Origin: CAVQJU01 sp963755195
GTDB lineage: Bacteria > Acidobacteriota > Vicinamibacteria > Vicinamibacterales > CAVVIG01
DNA length: 64,000 nucleotides
Direction of reading: 5' to 3'
Assembly: GCA_963755195.1 (NCBI GenBank)
Contig: CAVWIZ010000001.1
Location: forward strand, 124,001 to 188,000
The notes under the pieces were generated by a model. It was given only the letters and a program-made list of their open reading frames with translations, made no database searches and was not told the origin of the DNA. The translations under genes were made by a program, and so were the position numbers. Positions 1 to 7,241 of the stretch are shown here, piece by piece. Each line of letters opens with the position of its first letter. Positions within the stretch are counted from its first letter, which is position 1.

Positions 1-677
1 GGATCAAGCTCTTCCCCGGCGGCGCCTACTCCTTCACGCCGACAGGCGAGGCGCAATACGTCACCACGTATCCGCTGCCCATCCTGCAGGCGCTCGTCGA
101 CGAGACGCACCGGCTCGGCAAGAAGGCCGCCTGCCACGTGTTCGGTGGGCTCGGGCTGCAGAACACGATTGACGCCGCCTGCGACACGGTCGAGCACGCG
201 TACGGATTAACGCAGGCGCAGGCCGAACTGATGGCCGCGAAGAAGCTGTTTTACGATCCGACGCTTCAGCGTTACATCGAGCCGTACATGGACGACAACG
301 ACGCGAAGAACACCGGCGGAAAGTTCCGCATGATCCCGATCTTCGAAGGCGCCGTGCGCATCGCCGACAAGACAAAAGGCGTGAAGATCATGATGGGCAG
401 CGGCGCCGATGGTTCGACCTACGCGCATGGGACACAGGCCCTCGACCTCGAAGCGCTGGTGAAGCGGGCCGGATTGACCCCGGTCAAGGCCATCCAGGCG
501 GCGACCTCGATCAACGCCGAAGCGATGGGGTGGCAGGATCAGGTCGGGGCAATCGAGAAAGGCAAGTACGCCGACCTGGTCGCCGTGTCGGGCGACCCTG
601 TGGCCGACATCACCGAATTGCAGCGCGTGAAGTTCGTGATGAAAGGCGGGAAGGTCATCAAGAACGTCACTCGCTAG
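1..677 (+). CDS. Amidohydrolase family protein, C-terminal part (5' end off the window)
   Basis: The reading frame is open from the first bases (codons in frame from position 3) to TAG at 675-677, so only the C-terminal ~225 residues are present. The sequence fits the metal-dependent amidohydrolase superfamily near imidazolonepropionase: a strand ending in a metal-ligand-type His (AACHVFGG), then a TVEHAYGL segment like the family's S-EHG, then MGSGADG holding the likely catalytic Asp, and a C-terminal VGAIEKGKYADLVAVSGDP segment that rebuilds the small beta domain. The substrate cannot be told; such proteins are often cyclic-amide or dipeptide hydrolases. The 3' end overlaps the convergent nucleotidyltransferase gene by 11 bp. 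Any signal peptide lies outside the window. Confidence 0.85.
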   Translation, partial: IKLFPGGAYSFTPTGEAQYVTTYPLPILQALVDETHRLGKKAACHVFGGLGLQNTIDAACDTVEHAYGLTQAQAELMAAKKLFYDPTLQRYIEPYMDDNDAKNTGGKFRMIPIFEGAVRIADKTKGVKIMMGSGADGSTYAHGTQALDLEALVKRAGLTPVKAIQAATSINAEAMGWQDQVGAIEKGKYADLVAVSGDPVADITELQRVKFVMKGGKVIKNVTR

Positions 678-1263
678 GCCGCAGCGGTTCGTACTCGGCC
701 GGCGTGTCGATATCGGCAAAGGCCCCCTGATCGACGATCTCGACATCGCCGGCCGCAGACGCGTTCGCTCGGATGATCGGCTTGGCACCCAGGGCTGAAT
801 CCGCGTGGCGAATCGCATCGAAGAGCGACCTGTCGATTAACACAGGATGCCCGTGCTCGGCACCGCGCACGGGCCGCACGACGGGCGCGCGCGTCGCGAG
901 GTAGCGTTCGACGACCGCGCGGACCGTCGAGGCGCCTACCAGCGGGACGTCCACCAAGGTGACCAGCGCCGCGACGACGCCCGGCCGGTCCACGACGCGC
1001 AGCGCCGCCAGCAGCGACGATAATTGGCCCTGCTCGTAGTCGCGGTTCTCCACGAACCTCGCCGACAATCCGCTCTGCGCAAACGTGTCCACGATGGCGT
1101 CCGCATCGTGGCCAACGACGACGACGACATCCTCAATCGCGGCCTCGGCAAACGTGCGGATGATGCGCGTGAGAAACGTGTCCCCCCCGGCAAGCGGCAG
1201 CGTCGCCTTGGGCCGGCCCATACGGCTCGACTTCCCGGCGGCGAGCACGATGGCGGGAATCAC
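667..1263 (-). CDS. MocA/MobA-like nucleotidyltransferase
   Basis: Predicted 198-residue NTP transferase of the molybdenum-cofactor cytidylyl/guanylyltransferase fold. The N-terminal nucleotide-binding signature VLAAGKSSRMGRPK is at residues 6-19, followed by a conserved LVDVPLV strand (metal-binding Asp) and a GHPVLID segment, as in MocA. The GTG at 1261-1263 is chosen because it puts the signature directly at the N-terminus as in the family; a longer frame would run through the divergent gene starting at 1291. MocA proteins add CMP or GMP to molybdopterin for xanthine-dehydrogenase or DMSO-reductase-type enzymes. thiD-moaE-moaD and fdhE elsewhere in the window also point to molybdenum metabolism, but no molybdoenzyme is seen. 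A generic NTP-transferase role remains possible. Confidence 0.85.
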   Translation of the reverse strand: MIPAIVLAAGKSSRMGRPKATLPLAGGDTFLTRIIRTFAEAAIEDVVVVVGHDADAIVDTFAQSGLSARFVENRDYEQGQLSSLLAALRVVDRPGVVAALVTLVDVPLVGASTVRAVVERYLATRAPVVRPVRGAEHGHPVLIDRSLFDAIRHADSALGAKPIIRANASAAGDVEIVDQGAFADIDTPAEYEPLRPSE

Positions 1264-1290
1264 GCGGTCATCGTAGTAGAATCGCGGGCC

Positions 1291-1485
1291 ATGAGCGAAA
1301 TCGACCTCCACATCCGGTGTCAACGGTGCGGCACCGAGATGGAGCTCCGCGATCCCGCCCCGCCCGCAGCGTGGAAGCCGGACCAGTTCTGGGTGTGCCC
1401 GAAGTGCGGCCGACACTTCTGGTCAACGTATCCGCCGCCGAATCGGGACAAGCCCAAGCCCGCTACCGAACCCGTCTCGTCGTGA
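1291..1485 (+). CDS. Small zinc-ribbon protein
   Basis: A 64-residue protein from ATG at 1291. It has two CxxC knuckles, CQRCG (Cys10, Cys13) and CPKCG (Cys36, Cys39), separated by 22 residues, the usual layout of a single zinc ribbon. The C-terminus is Pro/Lys-rich and probably disordered. The gene is divergent from the nucleotidyltransferase with only 27 bp between starts. Its stop (1483-1485) overlaps an in-frame GTG of the next gene, so the two are probably co-transcribed. I do not recognise a named family; the function (nucleic-acid or protein binding, or zinc storage) is unknown. Confidence 0.6.
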   Translation: MSEIDLHIRCQRCGTEMELRDPAPPAAWKPDQFWVCPKCGRHFWSTYPPPNRDKPKPATEPVSS

Positions 1486-1490
1486 GCGTC

Positions 1491-1721
1491 ATGACCGTCA
1501 ACATTGACAGCATCAGCCGGCCCGAGCTTTGGCTTTTCCTTACAAATCGTCTGACGCTCGACGACGATCTCGACGACATCGACGGGGACGACGATGATGA
1601 CGACGACGACAAAGACGACGATGACGAAGATCCCGACGACGACGATGACGAGTCCGATGAGGATGAGGATGACGAGGAACCTGAAACCTGGCAGGTGACG
1701 CTCGTGAAACGATTCCGCTAA
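1491..1721 (+). CDS. Asp-rich small acidic protein
   Basis: Predicted 76-residue protein from ATG at 1491; an in-frame GTG at 1482 overlapping the upstream stop is an alternative start. An ordinary N-terminus (about 20 residues, containing RPELWLFLTNRL) and C-terminus (ETWQVTLVKRFR) flank a run of about 40 residues made almost only of Asp and Glu. The DNA of the tract is a degenerate GAC/GAT/GAA codon series, not a pure triplet repeat, so the acidity seems kept at protein level. Translational coupling to the zinc-ribbon gene suggests a shared role. Acidic tracts of this sort can bind divalent cations or mimic nucleic acid, but no function can be assigned. Confidence 0.55.
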   Translation: MTVNIDSISRPELWLFLTNRLTLDDDLDDIDGDDDDDDDDKDDDDEDPDDDDDESDEDEDDEEPETWQVTLVKRFR

Positions 1722-1862
1722 ATTACAAGGGAACTTGACTTTCCGGCTGCTAACTGCCTAGACTGGCGCGACTTCCCAGCCTAACCGGGCGGGAATCAAT
1801 TCAGCCGGCTGTCGCGTCCCGACGACACGTACTTCTTCGTAGGCGCCCGTAACCGGCTGAGC

Positions 1863-1884
1863 CCCCTTGGGATATCCCTAGGGG
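1863..1884 (+). promoter_or_regulatory. Near-perfect palindrome in the leader of the first cold-shock gene
   Basis: A 22-bp almost self-complementary sequence (CCCC, TTGGGATATCCCTA, GGGG; one mismatched pair) ends 23 bp before the cold-shock start codon. A GGAGGG ribosome-binding site follows at 1893-1898. The stretch 1722-1907 holds no gene and is likely 5' UTR. Cold-shock mRNAs often have structured leaders, so this may be an RNA hairpin; a protein operator is equally possible. Confidence 0.35.
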
Positions 1885-1907
1885 TTCGGAACGGAGGGCT
1901 TTCGGGT

Positions 1908-2114
1908 ATGCCAACCGGGACAATCGCGAGACTTCTCATCGACAAAGGGTTCGGATTCATCCGCGACGAGGGTGGGATCGAACACTTCTTCCACAGGAGC
2001 TCGGTGCGGGGCGCCGTGTTTGAGCTGCTCCGGGAAGGTCAGCGGGTGGACTTCACGCCCGAAGACTCCCAAAAAGGGCCGCGCGCGGGTGACGTTCGGC
2101 TCATCGAGGGTTGA
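1908..2114 (+). CDS. Cold-shock-domain protein
   Basis: A 68-residue single cold-shock domain. RNP1-like GFGFIRDEG (residues 14-22) and RNP2-like EHFFHRSSV are clear, though the canonical VFVH is replaced by FFHR. CspA-family proteins bind single-stranded RNA/DNA and melt mRNA structure. The start is supported by GGAGGG 9 nt upstream. A close paralogue lies on the opposite strand at 2876-3076 with a HAD phosphatase gene between them; both share the GFGFIRD, FFHRSSV and KGPRAG blocks, so they look like a local duplication followed by inversion. The 11-bp stem at 2145-2172 may end transcription from both sides. Confidence 0.88.
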   Translation: MPTGTIARLLIDKGFGFIRDEGGIEHFFHRSSVRGAVFELLREGQRVDFTPEDSQKGPRAGDVRLIEG

Positions 2115-2144
2115 AAACACTGCCCAGTCGAGACTCCTACCTGG

Positions 2145-2172
2145 CCGAGAGCTGACGCCAATCAGCTCTCGG
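2145..2172. terminator. Inverted repeat between convergent genes
   Basis: Perfect 11-bp arms (CCGAGAGCTGA at 2145-2155 and its complement at 2162-2172) with a 6-nt loop, located between the convergent cold-shock gene and HAD gene and including the HAD stop codon. No T-run follows on either strand, so it may be a weak bidirectional terminator or an RNA-stabilising hairpin. Confidence 0.45.
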
Positions 2173-2860
2173 ATATCCGCTCCAACGCGTCCAGCACCGC
2201 TTCGAGATTGCTGAGATCCTGAAACACGACGTCGGCGCCTGACGCGCGCAGCTCGTCGGTCGTGTGGCTGCCCGTGGCCACAGCGATCGAACGGGCGCCG
2301 CCAGCGATCGCGACGGCGACATCGAGCGGCGTGTCGCCGATAATGACCACGTCGGCCGCGGCGGCTCGCGGACCGCCGCATCCCGCGACACGCGCGAGCG
2401 CTTCAGGCAGCAGCCCGTTCCGATCGTGCGCGGTGTCGCCGAATGCGCCGCACGAAAAGTAGCGCCACAAATCGAAGTATTCCAGCTTGAGGCGCGCGCC
2501 TTCTGCGAAGTTGCCCGTCAGGAGCGCGAGGTACCCGTCGCCGCGCGCGGCCAGGGCGTCGAGCAAGGCGTTCACGCCTGGCATGACGCCCTTGCGCGGT
2601 CCCGGGGCCGTGGCGTCCAGCTCCGCGGCAAGATACTCGAGGTAGAGAGGTTTGAAGCGCGACAACGCCTCATCGGTAATTCCGTGCGCAGCGGCGGCGC
2701 GCGAGAGAATCCAGGCGTCGGTTCGCCCGTTGAACGGAACGCCCTCGAAGCCGTTCGGGATCCCGAAAAGGTCTTCGAACGCACGCGTCATCGCACGACC
2801 GCCGGCGCCGCCCGTGAGCACAAGCGTGCCGTCGATATCGAATAGGAGAACTGTCCTCAG
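2162..2860 (-). CDS. HAD-family phosphatase (phosphoglycolate-phosphatase-like)
   Basis: Haloacid-dehalogenase-superfamily hydrolase of about 232 residues. Motif I (FDIDGTL, nucleophile and acid/base Asp) is encoded at 2822-2842, motif II is LLTGNF, and motif IV is VVIIGDTPLD. A start at the GTG at 2819-2821 would remove motif I, so it is wrong. The frame is open back to AAG at 2873-2875, right after the cold-shock stop (2876-2878), and in that stretch only a CTG at 2858-2860 is a plausible initiator. Translation is probably coupled to the upstream cold-shock gene in the same frame. The substrate is unknown; the subfamily dephosphorylates small phosphate esters. Confidence 0.8.
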   Translation of the reverse strand: MRTVLLFDIDGTLVLTGGAGGRAMTRAFEDLFGIPNGFEGVPFNGRTDAWILSRAAAAHGITDEALSRFKPLYLEYLAAELDATAPGPRKGVMPGVNALLDALAARGDGYLALLTGNFAEGARLKLEYFDLWRYFSCGAFGDTAHDRNGLLPEALARVAGCGGPRAAAADVVIIGDTPLDVAVAIAGGARSIAVATGSHTTDELRASGADVVFQDLSNLEAVLDALERISES

Positions 2861-2875
2861 GCTGGACCGCGTCTT

Positions 2876-3076
2876 TCAGCCGTCGCTGCGAACGTTGCCG
2901 GCGCGCGGGCCTTTCGGCGACGGTTCTTCGTCGAAACTGACGCGCTGGCCTTCGGCGAACTGGTCGAAGTTGCCCTGCACGGAGCTGCGGTGAAAGAACC
3001 ACTCCTGCCCGGCATCGTCGCGAATGAATCCGAAACCTCTGTCACGAACGAGTCGCTTGATCGTACCGCTTGGCAT
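2876..3076 (-). CDS. Cold-shock-domain protein (second copy)
   Basis: A 66-residue cold-shock domain starting at ATG 3076-3074 with AGGGAG about 8 nt upstream. It has GFGFIRDD and FFHRSSV motifs and is closely related to the copy at 1908-2114. The leader contains a perfect 14-bp palindrome, GGGTGCGCGCACCC, at 3089-3102, which could form a hairpin just before the ribosome-binding site. The stop TGA is followed in the same frame by the HAD phosphatase, so the two form one transcription unit. Likely an RNA-binding regulator. Confidence 0.87.
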   Translation of the reverse strand: MPSGTIKRLVRDRGFGFIRDDAGQEWFFHRSSVQGNFDQFAEGQRVSFDEEPSPKGPRAGNVRSDG

Positions 3077-3137
3077 GCGAGTCTCCCTGGGTGCGCGCAC
3101 CCACCTGGGGCCTTACAAATTCCGTTCCAGAAACGCG

Positions 3138-3566
3138 TTACTGAGTGACGGTGACGGTGATGGACGAGCACAGGCCCTTTATGGCGTTGTGCAGGTCGTC
3201 GGCTACCTGGAGTGCCAGCCTGTGCTTTCCGGGCGTCAGCTGCATGTCTATTTCTGCATCACCCTTACCAAAATGGACCCACGACGGGGTGCCCTTGACG
3301 ATCGTCACGCCATCGGCCACACAGCCCGTGTCGACGCCGACGTGGAAATGGCCGATACCCGGACGCGCCGTCTTGACCTCTCCATCGGGGACAGCCGCAA
3401 TCTTGTAGTTCTCGACGCCGAACTTCAGTTTCACCGGGCTTTTCACCGTCGCGCCGGTTTTCGGCTCGACGAAGAACGTGCGCGGTTTGGTTGTCTGCGC
3501 CGTGGCACCGACCGCAACCAGCGAAGCGAGCAAGACAAAGTAGCCAGCAGGTGACTTAGCTTTCAT
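3138..3566 (-). CDS. Secreted DUF4399-domain protein
   Basis: A 142-residue protein with a Sec signal peptide (KAKSPAGYFVLLASLVAVGATAQ, residues 2-24; cleavage probably after ATAQ or nearby). The mature part shows the DUF4399 pattern: VEPKTGATVKSPVKLKFG, then a GHFHVGVD segment and a WVHFGKGD segment, ending in a small beta strand. The conserved His residues suggest metal binding, but the function of DUF4399 is not established. It lies downstream of the ABC-like gene on the same strand with 55 bp between them, so may be co-transcribed. Confidence 0.82.
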   Translation of the reverse strand: MKAKSPAGYFVLLASLVAVGATAQTTKPRTFFVEPKTGATVKSPVKLKFGVENYKIAAVPDGEVKTARPGIGHFHVGVDTGCVADGVTIVKGTPSWVHFGKGDAEIDMQLTPGKHRLALQVADDLHNAIKGLCSSITVTVTQ

Positions 3567-3621
3567 GTGGGCGATCTCCTCTTGGAAGACATTTTGGTCC
3601 GCATCGCGCTTTGGCGCAACA

Positions 3622-4323
3622 TCAGCCGCGCCGGAGCCTCGAAAACCAGCCCGAACGCTCGCCGAGGCGGCCGGTGGCGGCGTCGAGCGTCAGGCACCGG
3701 CCAGCCAGACCTTCAGCAAACTCGCGATCGGCGGTGAGCGCAATAATCGCCGCCGATATGCCCCGGCACAAGCCGCCGAACGCCATCACGTCCACGCGCG
3801 GAACCTCGGCGGTGGGGTGCTCGAAGATGACGATCGCCGGGTCGAGGGCGAGCGCGCGGCCAAGCCGGACGCGCGCCTGGTCGAACGGGCCGAGCTCAGC
3901 CACGGGCCGATCGAGCGACGCGGCGGCCAACCCCGCCTGGCGCGCCAACGCGAGGGCGCGGCCGCGAATCTCCTCGGAGGGCGGCTCCACTTCGAGCGTG
4001 AAGGGCATGGCGAGGTTCTGCACGACGCTCAATCCATCGAGCAGCACGGCCCGGCGACTGACGATGCCGAAGCGATCGACGACGGTGAGCCAGTCGGCGC
4101 TGTCGGCAATGGCGCTCGTCGGACGGCCGAACAGCCGGACGTCGCCCCGATCGGGCAGCGTCGCTCCGGTGACAAGATTGACGAAGACCTCGGCGGCAAC
4201 CTGATCGAGTCCGAAGATGGCGACGTGTTCGCCGTGGCGCACGGCCAGACTGGCGATTCGGAGAGGGCGCAGGCCGCGGTAGTCTTTGGAGACCTCCGAC
4301 AGCTCGAGGACCGGCCCTGTCAT
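3622..4323 (-). CDS. Degenerate ABC-type ATPase-like protein (no Walker A)
   Basis: A 233-residue protein with the overall plan of an ABC transporter ATPase: LELSEVSKDYRGLRPL start, VRHGEHVAIFG strand, VVQNLAMPF helix, VRLGRALALDPAIVIFEHP region. The catalytic parts are gone. The P-loop Gx4GK(S/T) reads GLDQVAAEV with no Lys; the Q-loop Gln is missing; the LSGGQ signature reads LGPFD; Walker B Asp-Glu is Glu-His; and the switch His is absent (ALTADRE). It therefore probably does not hydrolyse ATP, though the fold looks kept and the frame is open. It follows a four-helix membrane protein gene on the same strand by 26 bp. It may be a structural or regulatory partner. Confidence 0.72.
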   Translation of the reverse strand: MTGPVLELSEVSKDYRGLRPLRIASLAVRHGEHVAIFGLDQVAAEVFVNLVTGATLPDRGDVRLFGRPTSAIADSADWLTVVDRFGIVSRRAVLLDGLSVVQNLAMPFTLEVEPPSEEIRGRALALARQAGLAAASLDRPVAELGPFDQARVRLGRALALDPAIVIFEHPTAEVPRVDVMAFGGLCRGISAAIIALTADREFAEGLAGRCLTLDAATGRLGERSGWFSRLRRG

Positions 4324-4349
4324 CGGTGATCACAATCGTTCACAACCGA

Positions 4350-4826
4350 TCACGACTCGAGCAGCCGGTTCACTTCGTCCACCACACGGGTCGAGGCGAT
4401 CAGGGCATCCACTTCGATCTTGAAGGCGGCCAGATTACAGGCGATGGCGCCGTACGAAATCAGGCCGTGGACAATCGCCGGCATCACGCCGGTGTCCACG
4501 CTTGCGCCAAGAATGGCGGTGACCATGGTGGCAGCGATGGCCAGGGTGCCGATCGAAAACACCGGCTTTCGGGCGGCCGCAATCCGGCGGTAGTAGTCGC
4601 CGGTCACGCTGTGTTCCGTCATCGCGTCCTTGACGGCCTTTCCCTTCCCGATGAGATAGAACATCATCATCGAGTGGGCCAGCAGCAGGATCAGGGTCGA
4701 GAAGATCCCAAATGAAATGTGTCGCGAGACGTCCGCGCCGCGCAGGCCGAAGACAGACGTGGCGATGAGCCCGACGAGTCCAAGACCCACCGCCGACAAC
4801 AGTGCCTGAGCCATTTTTCTGATCAT
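4350..4826 (-). CDS. Four-helix integral membrane protein of unknown function
   Basis: A 158-residue protein with about four hydrophobic segments (residues ~8-28, 38-60, 90-112, 118-136) and short polar ends. ATG at 4824-4826 has GGTGAAG 8-10 nt upstream. That start codon directly abuts the start codon of the divergent methyltransferase gene (CATATG at 4824-4829). I do not recognise the family. It lies just upstream of the degenerate ABC-like gene on the same strand, so the two may act together in the membrane. Confidence 0.6.
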   Translation of the reverse strand: MIRKMAQALLSAVGLGLVGLIATSVFGLRGADVSRHISFGIFSTLILLLAHSMMMFYLIGKGKAVKDAMTEHSVTGDYYRRIAAARKPVFSIGTLAIAATMVTAILGASVDTGVMPAIVHGLISYGAIACNLAAFKIEVDALIASTRVVDEVNRLLES

Positions 4827-5357
4827 ATGTCAGCTTCACCGTTTGTCGCCGGCTGGGTCGCGCATCTGGCGCGGCTCGATGATTCCCCGCGCACGGCGCT
4901 CGACCTCGCGATGGGCCGCGGCCGGCATGCGTTGGTGCTCGCGCACCACGGCTTCGAGACATACGGCGTGGATGTGGTCTTCCAGGCCGTGCGCGACGCG
5001 GTGAGCGCGGCCGCGCGCGAAGGCCTCACCGTGCGGGCCTGGTGCGCGGATTTGACCGTGTTCCCGCTGCCGGCCGCGGCGTTCGACCTCGTGGTGGTGA
5101 CGCGGTACCTGCAGCGTGATTTGTTCGCGTCCATTCGCGACGCGGTCACGCCAGGCGGGTTCGTGATTTACGAAACCTTCACCGTGCGACAGCGCGCTCT
5201 CGGGACGGGACCGACGTCAGCCGATCATCTGCTCGAACCCGGTGAGCTGCGCGCGGCGTTCGACGGCTGGGATGTGCTCTTCTACGAGGAGGAGACGGCG
5301 CCTGAAGCAGCGGCCCGGATTGTCGCGCGGAAGCCGGGCGCCTCACCTCGGCTCTAG
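4827..5357 (+). CDS. Class I SAM-dependent methyltransferase (TehB-like)
   Basis: A 176-residue Rossmann-fold methyltransferase. The SAM-binding motif I is ALDLAMGRGRHALVLA, followed by YGVDVV (motif II acidic residue) and a WCADLTVFPLP segment, as in the small TehB/tellurite-resistance group. The substrate is unknown. The start at 4827 is chosen because the SAM fold begins soon after it, but no good ribosome-binding site precedes it and the frame is open further upstream into the divergent gene. The 3' end overlaps the convergent PHP gene by 15 bp. Confidence 0.78.
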   Translation: MSASPFVAGWVAHLARLDDSPRTALDLAMGRGRHALVLAHHGFETYGVDVVFQAVRDAVSAAAREGLTVRAWCADLTVFPLPAAAFDLVVVTRYLQRDLFASIRDAVTPGGFVIYETFTVRQRALGTGPTSADHLLEPGELRAAFDGWDVLFYEEETAPEAAARIVARKPGASPRL

Positions 5358-6176
5358 TGGCCTGCGCGCCTTCAGCGTTTCGTAGAGCTCGCGCGGCAGG
5401 GACACGCCGCCGACCCCGACAGCGCCGTGCGACGGGTCGGCGTGATAGTCCGATCCTCCCGATACCGCGAGGCCAAGTCGATCGGCGAGCATGACATAGC
5501 GCAGCACGTCGTCGGGCCGATGCTTGCTGTGGTACGCCTCGAGCGCGTCGAGGCCGGTCCGGGCCAGATCCGGAATCAGATCGTCGCGGCCGAGCAGGCC
5601 CGGATGCGCCAGCGACGCGATCCCGTTCGCCTCGTGAATCTGCCGCAGCACTTCATGTGGCGTCGGCCCGATGCGCGGCACGAACGCCGGTTGCCCTTTC
5701 GACAACCAGCGGTCGAACGCCTCGGACGTCGTGGCGACGTGGCCGGCGGCGATCAAGGCGTGCGCGATCCACGGCCGTCCCACCGCCTTCGACTCGTCGT
5801 CGATTCCGGGCCGAACCACCGCGTCGGCATCGAGCGCGATGCCGTGGGCCGCGAGCCGATCGATCATCAGACGCACGCGATCGATGCGCCGCCGGCGCTG
5901 CTCGGCGAGAAACGCGCCGAGCGGCGGGGAGGCCGGATCGATGAAGTAGCCGAGCACGTGCACGTCGGTTTCGTCCACGACCGCGGTGATTTCGATGCCG
6001 GGCACGAACTCGATGCCCGCCCCGGCGCAGGCGGCGGAGGCCTGGCTGCACGCGGCCGTGGTGTCGTGATCGGTGACGCTCAGCACGTCCACGCCGGCCG
6101 AGGCCGCGCGCGCGACGAGCTCGGACGGCGTACACCGTCCGTCCGACGCCGTCGTGTGGGTGTGGAGATCGATCAA
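5343..6176 (-). CDS. PHP-domain phosphoesterase (RNase AM/YciV-like)
   Basis: A 277-residue polymerase-and-histidinol-phosphatase domain protein. Metal-binding motifs are in order: DLHTHTTASDG (residues 3-13), TDHDT, PGIEIT, SLAHPGLLG and SGGSDYHAD. This set is typical of the YciV/RNase AM group, which removes 5' nucleotides from short RNA and DNA or hydrolyses nucleoside 3',5'-bisphosphate with three divalent metal ions. The start ATG overlaps the stop of the Fur/ferritin gene by 4 nt (6173-6176), implying translational coupling, so a metal-dependent phosphatase is expressed with a metal-sensing regulator. Confidence 0.85.
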   Translation of the reverse strand: MIDLHTHTTASDGRCTPSELVARAASAGVDVLSVTDHDTTAACSQASAACAGAGIEFVPGIEITAVVDETDVHVLGYFIDPASPPLGAFLAEQRRRRIDRVRLMIDRLAAHGIALDADAVVRPGIDDESKAVGRPWIAHALIAAGHVATTSEAFDRWLSKGQPAFVPRIGPTPHEVLRQIHEANGIASLAHPGLLGRDDLIPDLARTGLDALEAYHSKHRPDDVLRYVMLADRLGLAVSGGSDYHADPSHGAVGVGGVSLPRELYETLKARRPLEPR

Positions 6177-7168
6177 CGCCGCGACTTCGCGGCCGGACTG
6201 GCGGCGCGCGCAGCCCGCGACCGGCGGCCCTGGCGCTCGCGAAGGGCGCGGTATTCGGAGATGAGCAGATCGCGATGCACCCGCTCTTCTTCCGCGAACT
6301 CGAGGAAGATCTGTTTCCCTTCAGAATCCTCGAATCGCTCGCCGTACCGCTTGAAGAAATTGTGCGAGCCGCGCTCGCACTTGATGCCGATGAGCAGCGC
6401 CTCGAGGTCGTTGACGCCCTTTCCGAGCTGCTCCGCGCCGGCGGCAAACAGGCCGTTGGCCGGCCCCTTGAAGAACAGAAATGTCGGTCGCGACTCGAGC
6501 TGCGCGTCCTTGGCCAGCAGCTCGCCGTAGCGCTTCTCGAGCGTGCCGAGGTGCTCGCGCTCTTCGGCCGCGAGCTTTTGAAACACCGACCGGCCGCGCG
6601 CGTCTTTCGTCAGGCTCGCGGCGCGCGTGTAGAACTGAAGGCCGCTGCGCTCGGTGGCAATCGCAATGCGCAGCGCGTCGCGCGCGAACACCATGGCGGT
6701 GGTCGCGCCGTCGATCGCCCCGGTCGAGGGGCCGGTCAACGCGCCGGTGCGGCACTCCTCGCAGATGCCGAGGATCTGGACCACCGCCTGCGCCGCGGCG
6801 AAATGACGCGCGGCCGCGATTTCTTCCATCGACGCCTCGACGTCGGAGCTCAGAAACTCCGACGACCGGTGGCAACTCGTGCAGACGAGATGGAAATGGC
6901 GAGGATGCCGGTATGTCGGCTCGAACCTGGAGCGGCCGTCGCCGAAATCGACTTTCCGGGCGATGCTCCGATCGACCATCCACTGGAGCGTGCGATACAC
7001 GGTGGCCCGGCCGATGCCGGGGTGCTGGCGCCGGACGAGATCGAACAGATCGTCGGCGCTCAGATGCCCTTCGTGCTGGAGGAAGGTGCTCTGTATTTGC
7101 TCGCGTTTGCTCGAACGCTTGCCGCCTGCGGAGCGCAGGCCCGAACGATCAGCTTGGGGACGTGGCAT
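6173..7168 (-). CDS. Fur-family regulator fused to a ferritin-like (rubrerythrin-type) domain
   Basis: A 331-residue two-domain protein. Residues ~20-145 are a Fur-type repressor: winged helix with GIGRATVYRTLQWMVD, dimerisation region with FHLVCTSCHRSSEF, and paired CxxC sites (CTSC, CEEC) that would hold structural zinc. Residues ~165-310 form a ferritin-like four-helix bundle with repeated Glu-rich helices (ATERSGLQFYTRAA, LAAEEREHLGTLEKRY, FAEEERVHRDLLISEY), matching ExxH-type di-iron ligands. The tail is Arg/Ala-rich. Known Fur proteins are about 130-150 residues without this extension. The fusion suggests direct sensing of iron or peroxide by a di-iron site. It heads an operon with the PHP gene. 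Confidence 0.82.
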   Translation of the reverse strand: MPRPQADRSGLRSAGGKRSSKREQIQSTFLQHEGHLSADDLFDLVRRQHPGIGRATVYRTLQWMVDRSIARKVDFGDGRSRFEPTYRHPRHFHLVCTSCHRSSEFLSSDVEASMEEIAAARHFAAAQAVVQILGICEECRTGALTGPSTGAIDGATTAMVFARDALRIAIATERSGLQFYTRAASLTKDARGRSVFQKLAAEEREHLGTLEKRYGELLAKDAQLESRPTFLFFKGPANGLFAAGAEQLGKGVNDLEALLIGIKCERGSHNFFKRYGERFEDSEGKQIFLEFAEEERVHRDLLISEYRALRERQGRRSRAARAASPAAKSRR

Positions 7169-7170
7169 GA

Positions 7171-7230
7171 TCTGGTAATTGGATAATTGGGTAATCTGGT
7201 AATGGCAAAACTACCAGATTACCCAATACC
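7171..7230. repeat. Short tandem repeat with 16-bp inverted arms
   Basis: Degenerate TAATTGG/GTAATCTG units. The perfect 16-bp arms are ATTGGGTAATCTGGTA at 7186-7201 and its complement at 7212-7227, with a 10-nt loop. It fills the gap between the divergent-looking end of erpA and the start of the Fur/ferritin gene. Related sequence recurs at 23852-23955. Confidence 0.8.
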
Positions 7231-7241
7231 CGATCACCAAA

